From Erysipelotrichaceae bacterium (GTDB lineage Bacteria; Bacillota_I; Bacilli_A; Erysipelotrichales; Erysipelotrichaceae), in contig JAFULQ010000001.1 of the NCBI GenBank assembly GCA_017473265.1, forward strand, positions 1 to 64,000: a stretch of DNA of 64,000 nucleotides, in the 5' to 3' direction. Below the pieces are notes generated by a model. The model did no database searches. It was not told the DNA's origin and saw only the letters and a program-made list of their open reading frames with translations. Below are positions 1-8,794 of the stretch, in pieces. The stretch's first letter is position 1. The number at the start of each line of letters is the position of its first letter. The translations under genes were made by a program, and so were the position numbers.

Positions 1-107
<107 letters not shown>

Positions 108-113
108 TAATTT

Positions 114-141
114 GGTTCATCTTTAGATGAACCTTTTTTTT
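114..141 (+). terminator. Terminator of the rRNA operon
   Basis: Perfect 8-bp stem (GGTTCATC / GATGAACC) with a TTTA loop, followed by eight T residues. It lies 7 nt after the 5S gene. Confidence 0.93.
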
Positions 142-144
142 GCT

Positions 145-172
145 TTGCATTGTGATAAAGACAATATATAAT
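145..172 (+). promoter_or_regulatory. Probable sigma-A promoter for the DUF554 gene
   Basis: TTGCAT (145-150), 16-nt spacer, perfect TATAAT (167-172). It sits just after the rRNA terminator and about 28 nt before the ATG at 200. Confidence 0.6.
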
Positions 173-199
173 AGTTACATATGATTTTGAGGTGTTTAT

Positions 200-916
200 A
201 TGTTTGCATTAGGAACGATTATCAATACGATAGCTATAATATTAGGTGGATTTTTTGGACTTTTATTTGGTTCTAAATTAAATGAAAAACAACAAGATGG
301 ACTAATTAAAGCAAGTGGTGTTTCTGTTTTGTTTATTGGCATTGCTGGAGCAATGGAAAAGATGTTAACTATTCAAGGATTATCATTAATTTCTTCAAAT
401 TCATTACTTATCGTTATTTGTTTAGCTTTAGGAGCTTTTATTGGTGAGTTATTACATATAGAAGAAGCTTTTGAAAAATTTGGAGAATGGTTAAAACAAA
501 AAAGCGGAAACCAAAACGAGAATAATTTTGTTTATGCATTCGTTAATGCTTCATTTACAGTGTGTATTGGTGCTATGGCAATTGTTGGTGCAATTCAAGA
601 TGGAATCTATCATGATTCTTCTGTTCTAGTCACTAAGTCTTTACTAGATTTTATCATTATTATGATTATGTCCTGTTCTACAGGTAAGGGTGCTATATTC
701 TCTGCAGTACCAGTATTTCTTTTACAAGGTAGTATGACTGTCCTAGCTAGTTTATTAGAACCATTAATGACAGATTTAGCATTAATGTATCTTTCTTTAG
801 TTGGCTCAATATTGATTTTTTGTGTTGGTGTGAATTTAGTATGGGGAAAGAAAGTCAGTGTTGCGAATATGTTGCCATCACTATTAATTGCTGTTATTGC
901 TTCATTTATAATTTAA
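200..916 (+). CDS. DUF554 family integral membrane protein (YdfK/YqgA-like)
   Basis: A 238-aa protein made almost wholly of hydrophobic segments, about six to seven membrane helices. The N-terminus (MFALGTIINTIAIILGG) and the internal ASFTVCIGAMAIVGAIQDG stretch are typical of the DUF554 family, which has no established function. A GAGGTG ribosome binding site ends about 7 nt before the ATG. The gene has its own promoter and ends against a palindromic terminator shared with the convergent pseudouridine synthase gene. Family assignment is firm; the transported substrate, if any, is unknown. Confidence 0.85.
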   Translation: MFALGTIINTIAIILGGFFGLLFGSKLNEKQQDGLIKASGVSVLFIGIAGAMEKMLTIQGLSLISSNSLLIVICLALGAFIGELLHIEEAFEKFGEWLKQKSGNQNENNFVYAFVNASFTVCIGAMAIVGAIQDGIYHDSSVLVTKSLLDFIIIMIMSCSTGKGAIFSAVPVFLLQGSMTVLASLLEPLMTDLALMYLSLVGSILIFCVGVNLVWGKKVSVANMLPSLLIAVIASFII

Positions 917-917
917 A

Positions 918-941
918 AAAAGCATTTATATAAATGCTTTA
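918..941. terminator. Bidirectional terminator
   Basis: The 22-nt perfect palindrome AAAGCATTTAT/ATAAATGCTTT is flanked by A and T runs, so it can serve both convergent genes. It overlaps the last codons of the minus-strand gene. Confidence 0.75.
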
Positions 942-1522
942 GCCCAATCTGGATAGTATTCAAATTTTATGAGTTCTTTTTGATAAGGAAATGTAATACA
1001 ACAAGAAAAAAGCATAGGATTGCTTGAAGAATCTCTTGAACCATATTTGTGATCTCCAATAAGTGGAAAACCTCTACTTGCGAATTGAACACGAATTTGG
1101 TGGCTACGTCCTGTATGTAGTCTAATTTTCACAATTGATGGATTATCTTGTAATAAGCACGTATATTCTAGACGTGCTTTTTTAACTCCTTTTCTTTCAC
1201 GCTTTACTACAAAGACTTTGTTTTTAGTAGAATCTTTCCAAAGTAAATCTTCCCAATCACCTTTTAAATCTGGAGTACCGTGTACCATTGCAACATATTC
1301 TTTAATCATGTTACCATCTTGAATATGTTTGGATAATAAAGCAGCGGTATGTTTGTTTCTGGCGTACACCATAACACCACCCACATTTTTATCTAAACGA
1401 TGAACCGTATATATTTCACCACTATATTTTTCCTTAATTGCATCAACCATTTCTTTTTCGGAATCTAATCCAACCGGTTTTACGCAAATAATTAGGTTTT
1501 TATCTTCGAATAATATTTCCAT
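926..1522 (-). CDS. RluA-family RNA pseudouridine synthase
   Basis: A 198-aa cytosolic enzyme predicted to isomerise uridine in rRNA or tRNA. The catalytic motif appears as HRLDKNVGGVMVYAR near residue 41, with the invariant Asp of HRLD. A second family motif, LHTGRSHQIRVQFA, lies near residue 135, followed by PLIGDHKYG. The protein lacks the N-terminal S4 domain of RluC/RluD and is short for the family, so it belongs to the small RluA/TruC-like group. AGAGG lies just upstream of the ATG on the minus strand. The target uridine cannot be predicted. Confidence 0.9.
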   Translation of the reverse strand: MEILFEDKNLIICVKPVGLDSEKEMVDAIKEKYSGEIYTVHRLDKNVGGVMVYARNKHTAALLSKHIQDGNMIKEYVAMVHGTPDLKGDWEDLLWKDSTKNKVFVVKRERKGVKKARLEYTCLLQDNPSIVKIRLHTGRSHQIRVQFASRGFPLIGDHKYGSRDSSSNPMLFSCCITFPYQKELIKFEYYPDWAKAFI

Positions 1523-1609
1523 ATAGATACCTCTTAACTATAGTTATTATAATAAAATAAAGGATAAAAGCATATAGTGATTGTGATAAAATATTTTCAG
1601 GTGGTTATT

Positions 1610-2824
1610 ATGACAAAAAATGAGATATTATGTATTCTTTGTAATGCTTTATATACATTAACAAGTGGCATGAGCGCTGTTTTTATGAATGTTTTTTTAT
1701 ATACATATACTGGTTCATTAATTGTAATGGTAATTTATACATGTATTCATATAGCATTAATGCCAATATGTTTTACTATTGCTGGAAAGATAGCTTTAAA
1801 AATGCATTATGGTATTACATTAAGTATCGGATTAGTGTTCTTAGTGATTCAACTATTATTTGTATTGTATTATAACGAACTTTTTGCTATTTATCATTAT
1901 TATGTTTATATAGTAGCTATTTTCTTTGGTATTGGGGAAGGATTTTATTATTTAAGTTTAAATACACTGCACCAACTAGTTACTACACCTCATTCTCGTA
2001 GTTTATTTATTGGAGTTGGTGGAGTATTAAATAATATTGCGAGTGTTGTTGCACCGTTATTAGCAACTTTTATTATTGATGTTTCTATGGATGATATGAG
2101 TGGCTATATTAATATTTTTAAAATCGTTGTAGTAGTCTTTATATTTATGTCGGTATTAGCTTTATTAATAAATGTAAAAGGGAATCCTACTAATTTTAGT
2201 GTTATAAAAAGTATTTCATTTCAAAATGACCAACAATGGAAATATATATTAATGTCTAATTTTTTATTTGGATTTCGTGATTCTTTAGTTTTAGCGTTGT
2301 CAGGACTATTGGTATACAATGCGACAAATGGTAGTGGAAGCTTATACGGAAAACTATTGGCTTGTTTTGCCTTTTTGACAATACTGTCATATATGTTTGT
2401 TTCTAAAACAATGGTTCGAACGAATCGTATGAAATATTATACATTGGGCGCAATTTTTCTATCGACATCTACTATTGTTTTAGTTGTATTCCCTAATATT
2501 TATGGAGCGATATATTATGGTGTAGTAAATGCAATTGCGTCGGCATTTTATTCTAGTCCTTTTAATTTAATCGCTATGAATGCTTTAAATGATTATGATA
2601 AGCAAGAAAACATTGTAGGTAGAGTAATTGCTAGAGAAATATATTTAACAATTAGTCGTTGCTTAGGAATGTTATTTATTGTTTTTTGTAATAAGATGTT
2701 TTCAGAAATGATTTATTTGTATGTATCAGTTATTACTTTATCGTTGTCTCCAATTGCTTTGGCAGCTTATAGTAATAGATATCATAAGAAAAGAGATGCA
2801 ATGAAAAGTGTAAATCAGTTATAA
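1610..2824 (+). CDS. MFS-type membrane transporter
   Basis: A 404-aa polytopic protein with about 12 hydrophobic segments and the two-half layout of major facilitator proteins. I place the start at ATG 1610 because AGGTGG (1599-1604) lies 5 nt upstream; an upstream in-frame GTG at 1577 has no such site. No substrate-specific motif is recognisable. The region between it and the divergent rlu gene (1523-1609) is AT-rich and must hold both promoters. The gene is 26 nt before a barnase-like gene, but a functional link is not evident. Confidence 0.75.
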   Translation: MTKNEILCILCNALYTLTSGMSAVFMNVFLYTYTGSLIVMVIYTCIHIALMPICFTIAGKIALKMHYGITLSIGLVFLVIQLLFVLYYNELFAIYHYYVYIVAIFFGIGEGFYYLSLNTLHQLVTTPHSRSLFIGVGGVLNNIASVVAPLLATFIIDVSMDDMSGYINIFKIVVVVFIFMSVLALLINVKGNPTNFSVIKSISFQNDQQWKYILMSNFLFGFRDSLVLALSGLLVYNATNGSGSLYGKLLACFAFLTILSYMFVSKTMVRTNRMKYYTLGAIFLSTSTIVLVVFPNIYGAIYYGVVNAIASAFYSSPFNLIAMNALNDYDKQENIVGRVIAREIYLTISRCLGMLFIVFCNKMFSEMIYLYVSVITLSLSPIALAAYSNRYHKKRDAMKSVNQL

Positions 2825-2850
2825 TAAAGAAAAAGAGTAGGTGATTGTAT

Positions 2851-3285
2851 ATGAATTGGAAAAAGTTATTATCAGTTTTAGTTTTACTTGTAATTGTAGG
2901 ATTAACAATGTATTTTAAAGAACCTACAAATACAACAATTGATGTTGATGGTTGGTATACATCAAAAGAAGAAGTGTCTTTATATATTGATACGTATGGA
3001 GAACTTCCAGATAATTTTATTACAAAAGATGAGGCTAAAGCTCTTGGATGGAATAGTAAAGAAGGAAATCTATGGGATGTAGCGGAAGGTATGTCTATTG
3101 GCGGAGATAGATTTGGTAATCGTGAAGGACTTTTACCTAAGGAAAAAGGTAGAGTTTACTATGAATGTGATATTGATTATGAAGGTGGATTTAGAAATAG
3201 TAAGCGAATAGTTTTCTCTAATGATGGATTGATTTATTATACTGAAGATCATTATGAAAGTTTTGAGGAAATTGTGTATGAATAG
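2851..3285 (+). CDS. Barnase-like extracellular ribonuclease
   Basis: A 144-aa guanyl-specific ribonuclease of the barnase (N1/T1) family. Residues 1-22 form a basic N-terminus and a hydrophobic signal or anchor segment, so it is exported or membrane-tethered. The mature part follows barnase closely: LPDNFITKDEAKALGW (52-67), a GNLWDVAEGMSIGGD block (72-86) and NREG. The catalytic set is present: Glu105, Arg115, Arg119 and His134, matching barnase Glu73, Arg83, Arg87 and His102. The start is ATG 2851, with AGGTGA 6 nt upstream; the longer TTG start is unsupported. The 3' end overlaps the barstar-like gene by 8 nt, so toxin and inhibitor are translationally coupled. Confidence 0.93.
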   Translation: MNWKKLLSVLVLLVIVGLTMYFKEPTNTTIDVDGWYTSKEEVSLYIDTYGELPDNFITKDEAKALGWNSKEGNLWDVAEGMSIGGDRFGNREGLLPKEKGRVYYECDIDYEGGFRNSKRIVFSNDGLIYYTEDHYESFEEIVYE

Positions 3286-3523
3286 CATAAAAATTCAATT
3301 AGATAATTTTGAAAGTATTCATGATTTTCATTTATGGATAAAAGAACAATGTCAATTTCCAGATTATTATGGCTGTAATTTGGATGCATTGTATGATTGT
3401 TTAACGGAAAATAATCAATTTGAATTTCAAATTTTACCTTCTGAAAAGTATGAAGAATATCAAGCTTGTGTAGTTGATGCTATCATCGATGCAGGATGTA
3501 AAGTTCAATTTATATTTGAATAA
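3278..3523 (+). CDS. Barstar-like ribonuclease inhibitor
   Basis: An 81-aa cytosolic protein that should bind and block the RNase encoded just upstream. The signature PDYYGCNLDALYDCLT (28-43) is the barstar inhibitory helix; Asp36 and Asp40 correspond to barstar Asp35 and Asp39, which fill the barnase active site. The start at ATG 3278 lies inside the RNase gene and has GAGGAA 7 nt upstream, giving an 8-nt overlap. Barstar Trp38 is Tyr39 here. The pair forms an immunity module for a secreted nuclease. Confidence 0.93.
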   Translation: MNSIKIQLDNFESIHDFHLWIKEQCQFPDYYGCNLDALYDCLTENNQFEFQILPSEKYEEYQACVVDAIIDAGCKVQFIFE

Positions 3524-3534
3524 AGGAGTATTGT

Positions 3535-4248
3535 ATGAAACGTTTACAAACAATATGTAATATAATTGCTGTTTTATATTTAATTTTCCATTTATGTTAT
3601 GCTGGATTTATGTTTACGCAATCTTTATTTTATGCCATGATTTGGTTAGCAATTTTAGTAGTTGAAGTGTTGATTGTTGTATTTGGTTTGAAGAAGGCTA
3701 AGTTTATTGTATGTATTTTTACTTTATTCTTATTGGCGCAATCTTGTTTATCGGCTTTCATTTATGTAAAAGGTTTTGATTTGCAAACAAAGAATGCGGA
3801 TTATGTTGTGGTTTTAGGTTATGCTTTAGAAGATAATCAAATGACGGAAACATTGAAGTTGCGTTTGGATAGAACGTATGAATATGCAATAGATAATCCA
3901 AATGCGAATATTGTGTTGTGTGGTGGTATTACAGGAAGTAATACTGTATCTGAAGCAAAAGTTATGTATGATTATTTAGTAACCAAGGGTATTGTTAGTA
4001 CTCGAATGAGATTGGAAGATACATCTACAGATACGATTGAGAATATTCAAAATTGTAAGTCGTATATTGATACTAAAAGTAAGGTTGTGGTTCTTTCTAG
4101 TAATTATCATGTATACCGTGCTAGTAAAATCTGTGAAAAAGCTGGATTTGAGGTTCATACTTTAGGAAGTAAAGCTCCAATTTTATTATTACCAAATCAA
4201 TTTTTACATGAAAAACTTGGTTTTATCAAAATGATGATTTTTATGTAA
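3535..4248 (+). CDS. YdcF/SanA-like (DUF218) membrane protein
   Basis: A 237-aa protein with three or four N-terminal membrane helices (about residues 7-80) followed by a DUF218 domain. The domain starts at ADYVVVLGYAL and includes LCGGITG, a SEAKVMYDYLV helix and LSSNYHVYRA, all typical of the YdcF/SanA/ElyC fold, which is linked to envelope functions in other bacteria. AGGAG lies about 9 nt before the ATG. It is 11 nt behind the barstar gene and may be co-transcribed. The exact role is unknown. Confidence 0.82.
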   Translation: MKRLQTICNIIAVLYLIFHLCYAGFMFTQSLFYAMIWLAILVVEVLIVVFGLKKAKFIVCIFTLFLLAQSCLSAFIYVKGFDLQTKNADYVVVLGYALEDNQMTETLKLRLDRTYEYAIDNPNANIVLCGGITGSNTVSEAKVMYDYLVTKGIVSTRMRLEDTSTDTIENIQNCKSYIDTKSKVVVLSSNYHVYRASKICEKAGFEVHTLGSKAPILLLPNQFLHEKLGFIKMMIFM

Positions 4249-4278
4249 TTTAGGTATTACATTGCAATATATAAAATA

Positions 4279-4287
4279 TGTTATAAT
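4279..4287 (+). promoter_or_regulatory. Extended -10 promoter of the Cof phosphatase gene
   Basis: TGTTATAAT, a TGn extension plus perfect TATAAT, about 29 nt before the ATG. No good -35 hexamer is visible at 17 nt, which is usual for extended -10 promoters. Confidence 0.55.
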
Positions 4288-4315
4288 TTCCTTGTAATAT
4301 TACGGGGGTTTTATT

Positions 4316-5140
4316 ATGTTTGAAAATACAAAGTTAATTATTTGTGATATTGATGGTACTTTGGTGGTTACACATCAGACAATGTCTGAAAGAGCACGTG
4401 CTGCAGTGCGTAAATTGCGTGAACATGGAATTTTATTTGGTGTGGCTTCTGGAAGAAATATTGGCGATTTAAAATATATTGTAGGAACTTGGGGATTTAC
4501 GGATTTAGATGTTATCGTTGGTTTGAATGGTTCTGAATTATATGATGGTATTCATGATGAAGTATATAAGTATTTTCAAATGGAACCAGAATGGATTAAA
4601 GAAACATTTGATATTATGAGACCATTTAAACATAATCCAGTTATGTATCATGGTAAAGCATATATGTGTGGAGTATATGATGAAAAAGTGCATTTTTCTG
4701 TACAATTTACAAAGTCTGATTTTGTGGTTGCGAAATCGGAGGCGGATTTTTACCAAGAACCGAATGCGAAGATTATGTTTAGAGTAAATGAAAAAGATAT
4801 GCCTGCTGTTGAAGCAAGGGCAAAAGAGTTTGAATCTCCTTATTATAAAGCGAACAAAACACAAACTACTTTGATGGAATTCCAAAATCGTGAGGCATCA
4901 AAAGCGTATGCTTTAGAACAATTTTGTAAATTGAATGGGTTTGGTTTAGAAAATGTGGTGGCTTTTGGAGATACAACAAATGATAATGAAATGTTGAAAG
5001 CTGCTGGTATTGGTGTGTGTATGATTAATGGTTCGGATGATACTAAGGCGATGGCGGATATTATTACAACAAAGCCAGTGGAGGAAGATGGCTGGGTTGA
5101 TTTTATTGAAAATGTCTTTTTCAAAGAAAAAGGATGGTAA
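4316..5140 (+). CDS. HAD-superfamily Cof-type phosphatase
   Basis: A 274-aa soluble hydrolase. Motif I is CDIDGTLV (residues 9-16) with the nucleophile Asp and the general acid Asp. The central cap of about 100 residues marks the Cof (HAD-IIB) class that acts on sugar phosphates, phosphorylated cofactors or nucleotides. Motif IV is VVAFGDTTNDNEML, binding Mg2+. GGGGG precedes the ATG. It is a stand-alone gene between a promoter and a bidirectional terminator. A second Cof-type gene occurs at 45412. Substrate not predictable. Confidence 0.9.
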   Translation: MFENTKLIICDIDGTLVVTHQTMSERARAAVRKLREHGILFGVASGRNIGDLKYIVGTWGFTDLDVIVGLNGSELYDGIHDEVYKYFQMEPEWIKETFDIMRPFKHNPVMYHGKAYMCGVYDEKVHFSVQFTKSDFVVAKSEADFYQEPNAKIMFRVNEKDMPAVEARAKEFESPYYKANKTQTTLMEFQNREASKAYALEQFCKLNGFGLENVVAFGDTTNDNEMLKAAGIGVCMINGSDDTKAMADIITTKPVEEDGWVDFIENVFFKEKGW

Positions 5141-5143
5141 AAG

Positions 5144-5171
5144 AAAAGTGATAGAGTTTCTATCACTTTTT
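5144..5171. terminator. Bidirectional terminator
   Basis: The 11-bp stem AAAAGTGATAG / CTATCACTTTT with loop AGTTT serves the phosphatase gene and, read leftwards, the gltS-like gene. Confidence 0.85.
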
Positions 5172-6542
5172 CAATTTTTCGATAATTTGTTTTCTAAATA
5201 GTAATACATTCATGAATATGAAGAATAGTATTAATAGTAGTAATGTTAATAATGGTTTAACCGGTGCTAGGGTTGCTAATAACATCATAGGGAAACCAAA
5301 GACAATCGCTGGGAAGTTTTGGTAAACCATGTTGTCAGCGGCAGGTGTTTTGAATGAAGGATCCACTTCACGTAATAAAATAATACCTGTACTAGCTGTT
5401 CCGGAAAGCATTCCATACATGCATAAGAATTGTTCTTCTTTGTACGTTGGGAAGAAGATATTTGCAATTACACGATTGTATGCATAAGTAACGATTAATC
5501 CAGCTATTCCTAAAATAATCATAATTCCCCAATACTTTGTAAGTACATCTAAACGAATGGCCGCGATTCCTGCAACGACCATCACATCGAAGAAGAAGTT
5601 ACTTGCGCGAGTCATAAGGAAGTTGTTGATATATTCTTTTTTAAGTGTTTTAAACTTTTTAAAAGTATTTAAAAGTGTTTTTATAATAGTAGCGGATAAT
5701 ACTCCAAGTAAGAAGTTGAAACCAAAGATTGTTGATCTCATACCAGGAAGCAACATGCTTAGGCCATTCATCATGAAAAATACTAAGACGTATGCAACAA
5801 AAATTAAAGCAATTTGAATGGTTAATTTATCAATGCTTTCTTGCATTGGAATTTCGTTTTCATTTTCGATTACTTCTTGGTTTAGCTCGTCTTTTTTATG
5901 AGCTAAATTTAATCTACCTTTGCGTTTCATAATATTTAAGTGAATAACTCCACCAAAACTAGCACTTAAGAATCCTAAAGCAGCAATAGTTAATCCAAAG
6001 CTTTTACCACCAATAAAACCGAATTCAGTTTCATAAATATTACCATAGTTTAATGCTTGTCCGGTTCCTTGTCCAAAACCAAATGGTAATAAGACACCAG
6101 CTGCTGGGAAAAAATCAGAAATAAATAATGCAATCAGTAGTGTAATTGTAAAGCCTACAATGGCTTGTATCAAATAGGTTGAAACGGTTGTGACGCCTGT
6201 ATTAAATATTTCTACAGAACGTTCTTTTGTAAGTTTATTTTCTGATGTTTTAAATGCGGAAGCTATAAATCCTAGTGCTAATGCATGATAGGTAATGATT
6301 TCTAAAGTTGAAGTACCTTTGCCACCAAAGAATGCAGTGTCAAACATAATATCACCAGTTATAGCTTTGTATATTGCCGCAACAACGATGATGATTCCGC
6401 CGCCAATGACTGAAGTTGGAATTAATGATTCTTGTAATAATGGTATTGATTTTTTTAGAACATTACCTGCTAATAAACTTCCTAATAGTGCCGCAAATAG
6501 TAATATGGCACCCCAAACATTATAATCCCAAAAATTTTCCAT
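5163..6542 (-). CDS. gltS: Sodium/glutamate symporter family protein (GltS-like)
   Basis: A 459-aa transporter predicted to import glutamate with Na+. It has about ten to twelve membrane helices split by a charged cytosolic loop near residue 215. Family traits include PTSVIGGG near the N-terminus, PFGFGQGTGQALNYG near residue 155 and GMLSGTASTGIILLREVDP in the second half. The start is ATG 6542, with AGAGGTG upstream; a GTG at 6551 overlaps that site and is unlikely. It overlaps the 3' end of the upstream acyltransferase gene by 23 nt, so the two are co-transcribed. Confidence 0.88.
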   Translation of the reverse strand: MENFWDYNVWGAILLFAALLGSLLAGNVLKKSIPLLQESLIPTSVIGGGIIIVVAAIYKAITGDIMFDTAFFGGKGTSTLEIITYHALALGFIASAFKTSENKLTKERSVEIFNTGVTTVSTYLIQAIVGFTITLLIALFISDFFPAAGVLLPFGFGQGTGQALNYGNIYETEFGFIGGKSFGLTIAALGFLSASFGGVIHLNIMKRKGRLNLAHKKDELNQEVIENENEIPMQESIDKLTIQIALIFVAYVLVFFMMNGLSMLLPGMRSTIFGFNFLLGVLSATIIKTLLNTFKKFKTLKKEYINNFLMTRASNFFFDVMVVAGIAAIRLDVLTKYWGIMIILGIAGLIVTYAYNRVIANIFFPTYKEEQFLCMYGMLSGTASTGIILLREVDPSFKTPAADNMVYQNFPAIVFGFPMMLLATLAPVKPLLTLLLLILFFIFMNVLLFRKQIIEKLKK

Positions 6543-7734
6543 CAATGTCACCTCTACTTATATTGTTATGTCGATTAAAAATATGGACATATTTAACTGC
6601 GTTAAAACGTTTATCAGCTTTAATTTGATAAATCATTTTATTGTAATATACATTTAATTTATTTTTTCCTAATACAGTAATAGCACTTATATCAGTAAAA
6701 GGAAGGATTAATTCTTGGTTTGTATTTTTATCGATGATTAATTTATCTCCATATAAAGATAGTTTCGCATGCTTTCTTAGTAAGTTTTTTTGTTTGTAAA
6801 CAATAACTTCAGATAGTGCAACTGTATCTTCATATAGCGGTTTTTCTGTGTATTGTAGAACATCTAATTGGTTCATATAATCTTTTTGGTAGTTGTACCA
6901 GTCTAAGACAAACCTAAATGGAAATTCTTGGTTAATACCTTTAAATTCTTTGGTTGTTTCATAAGAGATTTGAGTACCACATTGTTTACAAGTAACTAAA
7001 TGATTTTGACTTTCGAATGTGGTTAATCCACAATGTGGACATACATAGAATAGTCTTTCTAAATATTCACCACGTTTTGGATGATGGAATTCAGTATCTA
7101 GACATGCTTCATTTACATATAATTCTTTTTCGATAATTGCGAATAATTCATCATTTGTTAATTCTTTGTATTCTTCTGGTTCTAATACTTTTGAAACATA
7201 GCATTTCATTTTCCCTTTTCGTGGTTCATCACTCCAACGTGGTTCAATTCCATAACCGCCTTCAATGCGTAAGAATGCAATAGGTAGTCTTAGTTTTTTT
7301 GCTAGTGAAGCGATGGTTGGACTCATATATTCAGTTTGGCCACTGTAGGTACGATTACCTTCTGGGAAAATAGCGATTGTTCCTCCTTCTTTCGCAACTT
7401 TGATACAGTTTTTAACTGCTAGTAAATCAGTGGTTTGTTTGCGAATAGGAATTGGTGCTACTGCCCATTTTAATAATGTAGATAAAAAGCCTAATGAGAA
7501 GATGTCTTCTGTTGCCATATAGTAAATAGGTTTACCATCAAACGTTAACGCGACGAAGAATTGATCAAAAGGTGTTTGATGATTTGCAAGTATTAAATAT
7601 GGACGATTTCCTTGTTCTTTAAATACTTCAACTTGGATACCATATTTCCATATTGTATAAGGTTTTATAATATAATAAGCCAGTTTTGTAATAATTTTAT
7701 GACGTGGTTTAATCCATGTATCTTTTTTCTTCAT
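6520..7734 (-). CDS. PlsC-type 1-acylglycerol-3-phosphate acyltransferase with zinc ribbon
   Basis: A 404-aa membrane-associated acyltransferase. The NHQTPFD box (51-57) supplies the catalytic His52 and Asp57, and FPEGNRT (123-129) is the glycerol-phosphate binding motif. After the PlsC domain (about 1-200) comes an unusual extension: a zinc ribbon with CPHCG and CKQCG pairs near residues 232-257, then about 130 residues ending in a beta-rich region that may be PH/GRAM-like. Standard PlsC proteins end near 240-260 residues, so the C-terminal 150 residues are extra. It is the first gene of an operon with gltS. Confidence 0.85.
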   Translation of the reverse strand: MKKKDTWIKPRHKIITKLAYYIIKPYTIWKYGIQVEVFKEQGNRPYLILANHQTPFDQFFVALTFDGKPIYYMATEDIFSLGFLSTLLKWAVAPIPIRKQTTDLLAVKNCIKVAKEGGTIAIFPEGNRTYSGQTEYMSPTIASLAKKLRLPIAFLRIEGGYGIEPRWSDEPRKGKMKCYVSKVLEPEEYKELTNDELFAIIEKELYVNEACLDTEFHHPKRGEYLERLFYVCPHCGLTTFESQNHLVTCKQCGTQISYETTKEFKGINQEFPFRFVLDWYNYQKDYMNQLDVLQYTEKPLYEDTVALSEVIVYKQKNLLRKHAKLSLYGDKLIIDKNTNQELILPFTDISAITVLGKNKLNVYYNKMIYQIKADKRFNAVKYVHIFNRHNNISRGDIDGKFLGL

Positions 7735-8005
7735 AATAATACCTCAAATCTTATTTTAAATTATACCTCAATTTATTATGACAGTTAAGAAAATATGAAT
7801 AATTTATATTATAAAAAAGCAACTTATTTCTAAGTTTATAGTTCTTTGTAGTTTAAATGATAAAAACCATTGTTGTGGATTATTTGTGATTGGCTAATTA
7901 ACAATAAGGAAAAAATTAGCTTTTGGTTATTTATTGTGTGAAATTTAATAAGTCAAATATGTCAAATCATGATATAGTAGTGATAGTTGATGAGGTAAAA
8001 TTTTT
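7735..8005. other. Divergent intergenic region
   Basis: This holds the promoters for two divergent genes. An extended -10 (TG-A-TATAGT, 7970-7978) lies about 28 nt before the gene at 8006. A weak inverted repeat GCTAATT ... AATTAGC with a T tail near 7893-7925 could be a degenerate terminator. No ORF was recognised. Confidence 0.45.
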
Positions 8006-8734
8006 ATGAAGTATTTTTTAGAAACTACAGATACTATGGTTGAAGGGTTTGGATTTTCTTACTTTGGACCATTGCATTTATGCTGGATAGTAATTTTTGT
8101 GGCATTTACTGCTTATTTATGTATAATCTATCGTAAAGCAGATGAGGCAAAAAGAAATAAAATACGTAAGATTTTGGCTGCGGCTATTGTTGCGAATGAA
8201 TTATGGAAGATGTTTTGGTTAATGGTGGGTGGTAATTATACTTGGAATTATTTACCATTGCATTTATGTAGTATTAATATTTTTATTATTGCATACCATG
8301 CGTTTGTGAAGCCTAATAAAACATTGGATAATTTCTTGTATGGAGTATGTATTCCAGGTGCTTTAGCGGCGTTACTAGCTCCTACATGGGTAAAGTTACC
8401 ATTATTAAATTTCATGCACTTACATAGTTTTACAGTACACATTTGTTTAGCTGCATATCCGATTATGCTAGTTGCTGGTGGGGATATTCAGCCAGATATT
8501 AAACAAGTTCCAATGTGTATTTTGTTTACTGCATGTATGGCAATACCAATTTATTTTGTGAATGTATTGTTAGATACAAACTTTATGTTTATGATGCATG
8601 CGGATGCTGGTAATCCATTAAAACTATTTGAACCATTAGGTCATCATTTGATTGGTGTACCAATTATTTATGCTGGTGTAGTTGTAGTTTTATATGGGCC
8701 AATTTATTTGTTAAAAAGATTAAAAAAATCATAA
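8006..8734 (+). CDS. YwaF/TMEM164-like membrane protein (TIGR02206)
   Basis: A 242-aa protein with about seven membrane helices. The pattern FGPLHLCWIV near the start, then ELWKMFW, NYLPLHLCSINIF and HSFTVHICLA, recurs in the TIGR02206/YwaF family and in eukaryotic TMEM164. The conserved His and Cys residues in the helices suggest an enzymatic or lipid-related role, but none is established for the bacterial proteins. It has its own promoter and terminator, so it is monocistronic. Confidence 0.82.
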   Translation: MKYFLETTDTMVEGFGFSYFGPLHLCWIVIFVAFTAYLCIIYRKADEAKRNKIRKILAAAIVANELWKMFWLMVGGNYTWNYLPLHLCSINIFIIAYHAFVKPNKTLDNFLYGVCIPGALAALLAPTWVKLPLLNFMHLHSFTVHICLAAYPIMLVAGGDIQPDIKQVPMCILFTACMAIPIYFVNVLLDTNFMFMMHADAGNPLKLFEPLGHHLIGVPIIYAGVVVVLYGPIYLLKRLKKS

Positions 8735-8760
8735 GAAGTTCTCATTGAACTTCTTTTTTT
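8733..8760 (+). terminator. Terminator of the YwaF-like gene
   Basis: 9-bp stem AAGAAGTTC / GAACTTCTT, loop TCATT, then a T run. Confidence 0.9.
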
Positions 8761-8763
8761 CTA

Positions 8764-8772
8764 TGCTATACT
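8764..8772 (+). promoter_or_regulatory. Extended -10 promoter of the deaminase-like operon
   Basis: TGCTATACT (TGn plus TATACT) lies 22 nt before the ATG at 8795, right behind the preceding terminator, giving the two-gene unit its own transcription start. Confidence 0.55.
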
Positions 8773-8794
8773 AATAAAAATTGTAGGTGATAAT

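Noticed and set aside
5557-5817. Antisense ORFs within gltS and other long genes
   Set aside because: They have no ribosome sites, no family resemblance and biased residue composition; they are shadows of the coding strand.
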